Of a DNA stretch of 64,000 nt, positions 56,378 through 64,000 are shown piece after piece. Positions within the stretch are counted from its first letter, which is position 1; each line of letters begins with the position of its first letter. Location of the stretch: NCBI GenBank assembly GCA_026873275.1, contig JANTUC010000007.1, positions 496,001 through 560,000 on the forward strand. Direction: 5' to 3'. The notes under the pieces are model-generated. The model was not told the origin of the DNA. It saw nothing but the letters and a program-made list of their open reading frames with translations, and ran no database searches. The translations under genes and the position numbers were made by a program. Origin of the DNA: Pseudopithomyces maydicus. Its lineage: Eukaryota > Ascomycota > Dothideomycetes > Pleosporales > Didymosphaeriaceae.

Positions 56378-57884
56378 CTACAATCCGCTCTCAGCACCAG
56401 GGAATGCTTCGAACAAGCTCTTGTCGTATTTGATCAGCTGCGGGCAATTAAAGGTTGCGAGGACCGGACTTAAAGCATCCGTTAACGTCTGAACAGCCGT
56501 TTGAGCTAGCTCGCCAAGAATACCACCCCGTAGAATATCAGGGGAAGCTATGCTAATAGCTTGGAACGCAAAGCATGCAAGGTTGTTTCCCTCAAGAAGG
56601 GTCTGCGCATTAAAGACTCCACCTGTAAGGTCACCAATGTCTACACCAACAAAAGTGTTGGGTTTTCCTGTGTTCCCGCCAATTGCAATAATATAGGGAA
56701 CTGTTGTGATCGCGTCAAGGGCGTCGAAGTTAAGTGAGACCAAGGTATAGTCATCACCAATAGGCCGTCGGTGCCACTACGATGATTTTAGCTCCATGTT
56801 AGACTTATCAAAAAGATTTCTTACGTTTTCAGGAATTCTTTCACGTCCCTTTTCCCACTGGAATCCTCCTGGCTCCCCCGTGACGCCCTCGAAAGACTTG
56901 AGAGTCTCTAGATCAAGGTAACCCTCTCCCGGATGCTCATCAGACCAGTTTCCGAAGAGGCGATAGGTAAACGCGTGCGCTGCAGCGTTCACAGCCAAAT
57001 GTGTAAAAGGTCCAGTGAAGAAGTGTCCGTTGGTTGAAATCGAATCATTGAATCGAGCGCCTCGGAATTGGTTCATGACTGTAAGATCATATCCGTTAGG
57101 GCCCTTTGGCATAGCGACAAGCCGCTCAAACTGAGCGAGGTTGAGAGATACTGCATCTCCACTAATGTCGGTCAGCCCTGTTACAGATTCACGAATACTG
57201 CCCCATACGTGGTGTAAAGGTCTGCTCGAGTAGGCGATGCATCACACTCAAAGCGATTGTGTGATGCACCTAAGCCTTGCGCTTCTCCAAGAAGACCAAG
57301 TGAGGAAGTTAATCCACTTAATAACCCACCACTCTTTGGTTTTCCACCAATAGACACAGAGGTGATGTTGCCTGACATGACACCAGAATAGACTGATAGA
57401 AACGCGGCCAGGTCAAGGCCCATACCAAACACTACGATCTAGTCAGATTTATGTTTGACGGCATGTTGGGAATTACATCCGTACCTTCGTTAGAAGCCGT
57501 TGTTATCGCAAGGACCGAGTCTACTCCGGTTCGTGAGATGTAGCCATGATTTGCAAGGGTGTTGAGCCCCGGACAGGGTCCACGAATGTCATCAGGACCT
57601 GGCGCAATCTGTTGAGGGAAACGGTCAGTGATTATTCATATGTGAGGTTGTAAGTGCACAGATGTGCGTACATATGCGTGCTTCCCACTTGTGTTGATGC
57701 GCTGCGCATCAGCATCGAAGGCACGCCTGCTGGAGTCACGCTTTACTTCTGACTCGCGAGTGATTTTTGCTGCCAACGCAACATAATCTGCAAGCGTATC
57801 CTCACTAATATCTCCCTTGTTGGTGGGAAAAGAGAAGCATGTTAAAGAGTATAGGGTCGCACCAATAATGACAGACGCTCTCAT
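56378..57884 (-). CDS. Heme-thiolate peroxidase (chloroperoxidase / Peroxidase_2 family)
   Basis: Five exons: 57884-57672, 57608-57485, 57431-57209, 57161-56825 and 56776-56378 (introns 47-63 bp; 431 aa, frame intact). The signal peptide is MRASVIIGATLYSLTCFSFP. The proximal heme ligand motif is IRGPCPGLNTLANHGYI. The distal acid-base region is ASHNRFECDASPTRADLYTT, matching the E-x-D-x-S-x-x-R pattern of aromatic peroxygenases and chloroperoxidases. NLAQFERLVA and IPENWHRRPIG follow, and a hydrophobic C-terminal domain ends the protein. Secreted relatives use hydrogen peroxide to halogenate or oxygenate organic compounds. The neighbours are secreted proteins and a CFEM receptor, so it belongs to an extracellular-function block. 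Confidence 0.87.
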
Positions 57885-59242
57885 GGTCGCGAAATATTTT
57901 GGAAAGCAGTGGCAGATTAGTGGATGGCATATGTAACATGCCAATGATGCTATATACACTCAGGGGTAATTTCTCGCTGTGGAGATCATTTGTGGCACAG
58001 GAGTTAGCCAATAGGGACGATTGCCACTCAAGATTGACAGAGAGCGTCCATTAACTAAGACAGGCGCTCTCTGCGGAAGGCCGTAACCGAGAGAGACTCA
58101 AAGGTAGGTAGCTGCACCCACACGTCAGGGATGATACAGGGATCGACCGCCCTAACAATCACACAAAAACACTTGAAGGGGGATACTTGAACGCATGATC
58201 GCATCAGCTTTCGGATTTTAGGACCTGGGCAGACAGATTAGTGGATGACGGAGGCTGCACGGTCAGTCTGTCGTGAAAGCATACAGCCCACAGGAATGCA
58301 CCCCCATTGACGATCATGACAAAAGCGCTGCTACAATCTTCCTAGGCTTTTGTGTGGCGCGAATCCGGCACTAATTCGCCGATGTCCAGGTGTCCCACAG
58401 ACTAATCGGATAGATTGGGTTTTAGTATGACCCTGAATCGTTTAGGAGGAATGTTGGGCGAAAGATAGTCGGCTTAGCTCGATATTAGAGAGAATACCAT
58501 GGCGCCAACCATGGAGAACACTCAGGTATCCACTTGGTTTCAGACACATGCATGTATGAACAAATGACTTAATTGACCGGGCGACTAAGGTGAATGCGCT
58601 TTCAATGTAGGCTTGAGTCTAGCACCGAAAACACACAGAATGTATCAAAGTCCAGTGGCGAAATATTCATTGGTAGCACCTAGCGATACACTTGAGACCA
58701 AATTGGAAGTACATCTCTTTGAGGAATGTAAGTACGCCACAGTCGGGGCCGCGCGCACAAATTTAGGCTCCTGTGCACGGTTAGGAGTTGCGCACTTCAA
58801 CAGAAACTCACTCCCCCTCAAATAAACCAGCATGGAATATCCCAGCGTGATTGCCACTCGGGCCGACCTCCCGAAAACCATCAAGGTTCTCTATCCCGTA
58901 GCACCTAATAGTATCATCCGATCTAATATCCTGTCTTTGACCCATTCTCTGGTTTTCTTGCCGTTGAGACAAGAGGCGTCTATCGCGCCGCTACACCTTT
59001 TCACGGCCAAAAAATCTACGCTTAAACTGATTGTATCTTTTCATATTGGGTAAGATTTGGGAAGATTGAATATGCGTGATATGGTTGTTGAATTGGCAGA
59101 TCAGTGCCCTCACTGTATAGAAGCAAATGGTTCGATATCAGACCAAAAACCAGAGATTCGCGTCTTCACTTGGTCTCTTGCTCAGTTGTTTCTTATTGCG
59201 TTCGCATGGTCATGCATTCAGTCTATAGAACAATCCTTTACA
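57885..59242. other. Intergenic region, no gene seen
   Basis: This is the peroxidase upstream region and the 3' flank of the receptor gene. The ORFs at 58613-58825 and 59057-59293 are short and without motifs. Confidence 0.45.
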
Positions 59243-61013
59243 TTAGGTACCCTTCGGATATTTCTTATCGAGTATAGCTTTATCAGACGATGAGTCTTCT
59301 CGGACGGGATTTGATACCACGATGGCGCCTGGTTGGTCTACTACAACATGAACCTGTGAATTTTCTTCGCGGCCGTGCGTTGACTGTTTGTGCTTAGTGA
59401 CAGAAGTCTCCACTGGTCGCAGCTCCATGAATTGGTCATCAGCTAAGACATTGTCTTCTACCTCGAATCTTGAAAATTGTTGTGTCGAGAGTCTAAACGG
59501 ATCTTTGGACCCTTTCTTACTCCGCTGTTTTGACACTTTGAGGGTGTCACCTGAATAGTTTGAGGCGTTGTTAGAGTCTTCCAAGGATTCGTAAGGCTTC
59601 TTTCTATCGGAGTATCCATATGCGCGACTACTTTTATAGCTTGACGACGCTTGAGTGAGGTTTTTGAAACCGCTCATAACGTATCGTATCAAAGCTTGTA
59701 CTGCAGGCACTGCGGCACAGAAATGACCAAGTCCGCTGGCAATGAAGGTGCTCATAGACGTGCCAACGACCGTATAAGTCTGATCGCTTTGATCGACAAC
59801 ACCTTTCAAAAATGGTACACGCGCGATTGACACCGCGATGATACTGGAACCAGTCAGTAAACTCCTCGTAAGCTTGTATATGATTGCCAACTTACAGCAG
59901 TCCTAGACCAAAGAAGATGATGAGTTGAATCTTCTTCGCCGTTGCCATCTGCAGCTGGAGGACGACTGGAACAGGGAGAGCAAACAAAATAATCTCCGCG
60001 ATAACCTCGTACACAACCGTCAGTTTAAGTATGATGAGCCAGTCGAGACATTTTGCCGTCTTTGCAGCTTCAAGGTCCCATTGAGCTCGGACAGGATTGC
60101 ATCGAATAGCTGCTGTGAGAAGAAGAGGAACAACGAAGCAAGCTGTAAATGCCATGAAAGCAAAGACGGCTCGTTTCAGCCACACGTGTGGGAATATGCG
60201 CAGATATAGGCACAGGATGCTATATTTGAGCAGTAACATCTCAACCCCCAGAGTATAGTGGCAATATAGGCTATACATCAGTCAGTGAAACATGCAATTT
60301 GTGTGTCAATTGGGTGGCTTACTCCATCGCCCAATTGCGAAGACACGGGGATATGACAAATCCCATAAATGTTGACCAATTCCCGCATCGATGTTGAGCT
60401 CAAAGACAACACAGAGTGGGATACACAAGACCTTATTGAACAAAAATGTCAGTAGAAACGAGAGCGGCTACTGTGGGCAAACTCACGGCTGAAACGAGAT
60501 GGATCCAATCATCCCACCAGAAGGAATTGCCACCTATCCAACGCGAGGCGAAGCGCATGATGACTGCAACAACGGGTATTATGCCTGTTATATATGCTGT
60601 GATCCTCATGGCGTTTGTGTACGAATCGTGGGGTCGATTGCAGATGGTTGCTTGTAGTCGTAGAATATCTTCAGGATTATTAGTGACATTGCGAACTGAT
60701 GTTGTGCTAGACATACCAAACGTTTGGTCGAGAGTGCATTTTTCCATTAAACATGGTTGCAGGATCGTGGTTGAATTCTTAGAATTGCATTGGCACTCGA
60801 CGTCCAAGAGACCACATCCTATAAGTGGTAAATTTGCTGAGATACATTCAAGCTGCCCTGGTTAGGTGAGTGCATATAATGCATCGAAAAGAATCTTACT
60901 CCACATGGTGGGATTTGGCTCAATGCATCTGATGCGGCGTCTGGTGCTGCATTCACGATGAAGCTGAAAGCACTTGCGAGCAGCGTGATTGAGACCGCGC
61001 GATGCCAAAACAT
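59243..61013 (-). CDS. CFEM-domain, PTH11-like seven-helix receptor
   Basis: Five exons: 61013-60900, 60852-60487, 60431-60323, 60270-59896 and 59843-59243 (introns 47-55 bp). Signal peptide MFWHRAVSITLLASAFSFIV; then an eight-Cys CFEM domain (IPPCGLECISANLPLIGCGL, LLDVECQCNSKN, QPCLMEKCTL, ATICNRP). The rhodopsin-like seven-helix domain of fungal integral membrane proteins follows: ITAYITGIIPVVAVIMRFAS, WWDDWIHLVSA, LLLKYSILCLYLRIFPHVW, FFGLGLLIIAVSIARVPF. The tail is long, Ser/Lys-rich and cytosolic. One extra base in C5 (60245-60249) joins exon 4 to exon 3 in phase (TYIATILWGVEM) and gives a 521-aa frame; without it, the phases of introns 3 and 4 do not agree. Pth11 of the rice blast fungus senses surfaces; the ligand here is unknown. 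Confidence 0.85.
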
Positions 61014-63060
61014 GACGGCGTCTGAGAAGATGGCTTGGGAATCCGAGACAGGTAGCAAAGGTCACTTATTGTCTGTGGATTATGGCTCATTAATAGCAAG
61101 CCTACGGCCCCGACCAGGATGGACTGCATTTCAGTCGTCCATGCTAAGTACCAGAGGTAGTGCATCCATCGTATTGATACAGGTAATGCAAAAACCCATG
61201 CGACTAAGAGTAGCGCACATAATGCACAAGCTCGACTCGGGCATCATCATGTCCGATAAGTCCAGGCACTGGACCACTCAGGCGACCAGCCCTAATAAAG
61301 CTACACATGTACTATAATTTCATGATCGGGTGATCCGATTGGACAGATGTACGTCTGCTCAGAACGACTTTTGATGAGAAAATATGGGGTGCAGGGTTCA
61401 TGTAGATCGTGTTCTGCCGGTATTTTGTGATCGGCAGTTTTGTTTCTTGGGATGAGGAACAAGCGCCAAAGCAGCGACCATCCTCTGCCAGGATCATTAC
61501 GTTTTACAACGTTTAACCATATCCTTCGGGCAAAAAACATTTTACTGAAAACTGTCTTTTCCACTATCGGAGGCATGTACTAATCACCTTGGTAATGGAA
61601 GATTGGAAGCGTCAATCCTCATGTGAAGGGTTTGTTGACCGGGAGCATCGGATGTGGACTTCCGACACTACGCATATCCTATTGCGCCACTACCGCGATC
61701 GACATATGAACCCACTTTAAAACTTTAAAAACGCCTGGACTCAATCGGGCAACTCTCATCTTGGTGCACTTGCAATCGTAAAACACTGGCTCGAATGTCC
61801 GGGAGCGAATGCCTTGACTCTATGCTGGACGGTGAGATTTCGGGGAATGGTTCAACTGATGAGAGGGCGTCTGTCTTACCCCTACCGTCTACCATCTTAT
61901 TCTTGTGCCTCCAGAGCTAGGAGACCGTGTATTTTCTTGCTCCTGTGTTTGGTAATCCTTGCTATTGCTTCTTTCTGCTTAGCGTTCAACCTGCTATGAT
62001 TGTAGCTATCAATGCCGTCACGGTGTGACGCGTCCGCGGACCTTGTTATCACTTCAGCACATTGCGCTCTCTAGGCAAGCTACCAATTCTTCCTACCCTA
62101 ATACTTTGCCGGTGCCTCTAAAATTTCGACAATACGTCAATAACAGATTTAGATCAATCGGGCCCGTCTAATGACTTCTCTCAAGGGGTTGGAGTAGTTG
62201 AGAGCGTTCAAATTGCAATATGGCAGCTTCTTGTCAAATTGAGGTCGAGTACGAAACAGTCCGCGCAGTGTAGGAGAGAGCACTACGACGCTTGCCGGTC
62301 ATGAACTATCACTGAGCATATCTGATGTCAAAAACACCAAGCATTTGGTATTTCTTTCTAAATAAGCATTCAATCTCTTTCTTATTAGGTTTTGATTCAA
62401 AGGCCATCAAATGATGAAGAGATGCACTTAAACGAAGTTATCATAGGAATTTGAAGCACATGATCATGGTATGGTTGGCAATTCTGCCAGTATCCTAGCC
62501 AGTCGTTGTGTTGATGGAGCCCTCAGGCAGGGTTGTACAGTCTATAAGTCTGTGCATCAATTGATCACTTTTTTTTTCAGGGAGCGTGAGAATATAAGGG
62601 CATCTGTGCGACGCCCCACATTATTTTATTGCAACCTATGAGCAGCATTCGTACCTCTATCTTTTTATACATCGTATGGGGTCCCATCATCTACAGACAC
62701 TTTTGCAGACCAGTGCCTGGTTTCAAAGACAGTGTTCGCATAGCATAGGATTCTTACCAGCATCAAGCGACTTAGTGGCGAAGGCATAGTAACTGCCCAA
62801 GGACAAGAATTTATATATAAATGCCCCGTATGTTAGCTCATAGGGTGTCTTAATATTTCTATAGATGTCTTTAAAGTAATCGGCCACCACCACAGTTCCG
62901 ACGCTCCAGTCAGGTTTAGGAAACGTTTAGGCGTTTTCAAGTATATCGATAGGCTCGTTGTATAACAGACTAATAATGAGAAAGAAGTGCAAATAATTAG
63001 AGAACTAGCTCCATCATAGATCATGTCATATGCTGCAAGCGCTGGGAATGTGTTCTGCGT

Positions 63061-63118
63061 TGTTTAAAAGAGTAGCAGCTGAGTTTAAGCTCTCTTATAA
63101 TGCTATAAAAAGTTGCGT
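63061..63118 (-). mobile_element. Short retroposon-like repeat, worn and shortened copy 5
   Basis: tttaaaagagtagcagctga and, after a deletion of the middle, ctataaaaagttgcgta match the two ends of copy 1 (tagtagctga; aatataaaaagtggcgta). No convincing flanking repeat. Confidence 0.35.
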
Positions 63119-63727
63119 ATATCAAGATTGAGGCAAAAAGGTTGAATTGATTAGCCGGATCATGGTTTCCCCGACCCGGACAATGAATTTCTTTACATAC
63201 GCATATTCTGCATTCATGCAAGTATATGAAGATAATGACTATAATCAACCTATCCCAATTTCACAAAATGTTGCTGAAGAAATAACATCATAACTATGTA
63301 GCACTGAGCGATACATCGAAAGACAAATGGATGATTAGTGAACACGTGATGAGTAATCGTGGACCCGTGGACCTAAGCGATGAGTGAACAAATGATCAGC
63401 AATTAGCACTTCACATCCTCGGCTATCCGTGATAACGGCCCCGATCTATTACAAGAGTGAAATTTTCAGATACTAAAAGTAGTTGATTGGTTCAACGAGA
63501 TATTTTCTTCCTATAATGGATTATGGTAGGTCGGCTAAACAACGGGATTAGTTTCTACTACACCCAGTCGCCGACCTACGGCTGATCAAGCATGTCCTGC
63601 TGCACCGCTAATTAACTGATAGCTGGAAATTATCTTCATCGTGGTTTTGAGTCAGCCATGAACAGGCTGTGTATTCATGACCAAGAGATCAGTTAGAATT
63701 ACTCAACGATGCCAGAGCCGAATCCTG

Positions 63728-63735
63728 TATATAAA
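63728..63735 (+). promoter_or_regulatory. TATA box of the last gene
   Basis: tatataaa lies 65 bp upstream of the ATG at 63793. Confidence 0.5.
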
Positions 63736-63792
63736 GTTAAACACCAGAGCCTAGAGTTCTTCAGAATTCTCAAAACAATAGCAACTTCAGCA

Positions 63793-64000
63793 ATGGTTCA
63801 GAATACTACTACGGAGCGCTTTTTAGCCGGAAACTCAAAGTGGCGTCCGACATGGGACAGTCCAGCCACTATGGAACAGATGAGGAAATATGGAGAAGCG
63901 CCCAACAATCCTCTAATGATTGGTACGTCTTATACTTTTGTTGATATAGGTTTACAATTCCCTGCATCCGCAATAAAGCTGATATCTTTGACTAGTCACA
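63793..64000 (+). CDS. 5' part of a gene, possibly beta-carbonic-anhydrase-like (partial)
   Basis: Exon 1 (63793-63922) reads MVQNTTTERFLAGNSKWRPT, then EQMRKYGEAPNNPLMI. A 73-bp intron (GTACGT...ACTAG, 63923-63995) is followed by only five bases of exon 2, which extend the protein to PLMIVT. A hydrophobic strand ending V-T just before the window edge suits the start of beta-carbonic anhydrases, where a C-x-D-x-R zinc site follows, but that site is outside the window. The N-terminus FLAGNSKW also suits that family. This is a hint only. Confidence 0.5.
   Translation, partial: MVQNTTTERFLAGNSKWRPTWDSPATMEQMRKYGEAPNNPLMIGTSYTFVDIGLQFPASAIKLISLTSH

Larger units (their letters stand above)
61014..63792. 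other. 2.8-kb gene-poor region
   Basis: No supportable gene. The minus-strand ORF at 61301-61576 and plus-strand ORF at 61814-61999 have no motifs. It holds a worn copy of the retroposon-like repeat at 63061-63118 and the promoter of the last gene. Confidence 0.45.

Noticed and set aside
61301..61576. Minus-strand ORF of 91 codons upstream of the receptor gene
   Set aside because: No motif, no promoter or splice features.

Overview
The window is nuclear DNA of a filamentous ascomycete (Pezizomycotina). Most protein genes are split by short GT-AG introns, nearly all 42-160 bp and typically about 50 bp, with CTAAC/CTGAC-type branch sites. The gene set is typical of the group: a Rim15 kinase with a receiver domain, a CFEM-GPCR, Zn2Cys6 and NmrA-like proteins, and a hypervirulence-associated Tudor protein. 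A Dothideomycete is my guess; the sequence does not prove it.

Bases 1-19,220 are mostly a housekeeping block: the 3' exon of a protein O-mannosyltransferase, AMP deaminase, a 65-aa conserved small protein, a lone O-methyltransferase, NAD-dependent methylene-THF dehydrogenase (MTD1), MMS19, RPF2 and a Grx3/4-type monothiol glutaredoxin. MTD1/MMS19 and RPF2/GRX are divergent pairs with intergenic promoters of about 350 bp. MMS19 and Grx3/4 both serve cytosolic iron-sulfur protein maturation.

Bases 19,220-28,000 are accessory. They hold a degenerate transposon-like island with a two-zinc-finger gene and a copy of its first exon, then two diverged paralogues of an unrecognised family. Bases 28,770-37,080 carry the HVA-Tudor gene and the 1,933-aa Rim15 kinase. 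Bases 39,000-46,040 carry an ankyrin protein with a STAND-type N-terminus, an NmrA-like reductase and a Zn2Cys6 regulator.

Bases 46,300-64,000 are again accessory. They hold a tRNA-Gly, an unrecognised coiled-coil/zinc-ribbon gene between short repeats, a DXD glycosyltransferase, two small secreted proteins (one behind a duplicated promoter), a heme-thiolate peroxidase and a CFEM-GPCR. The window ends in the start of what may be a beta-carbonic-anhydrase-like gene.

Two signals cut across the annotation. First, eight single-base gaps break the frames of six otherwise intact genes, and each is repaired by one more base in a homopolymer run. In every case the repaired spliced CDS length becomes divisible by three. 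This points to homopolymer undercalling in the assembly. Second, a family of about 100-120 bp retroposon-like repeats is present in five copies, with A-rich tails and, in two copies, 12-13 bp flanking direct repeats. A second short family is represented by a 67-bp unit inside a 15-bp direct repeat. I do not recognise either family.
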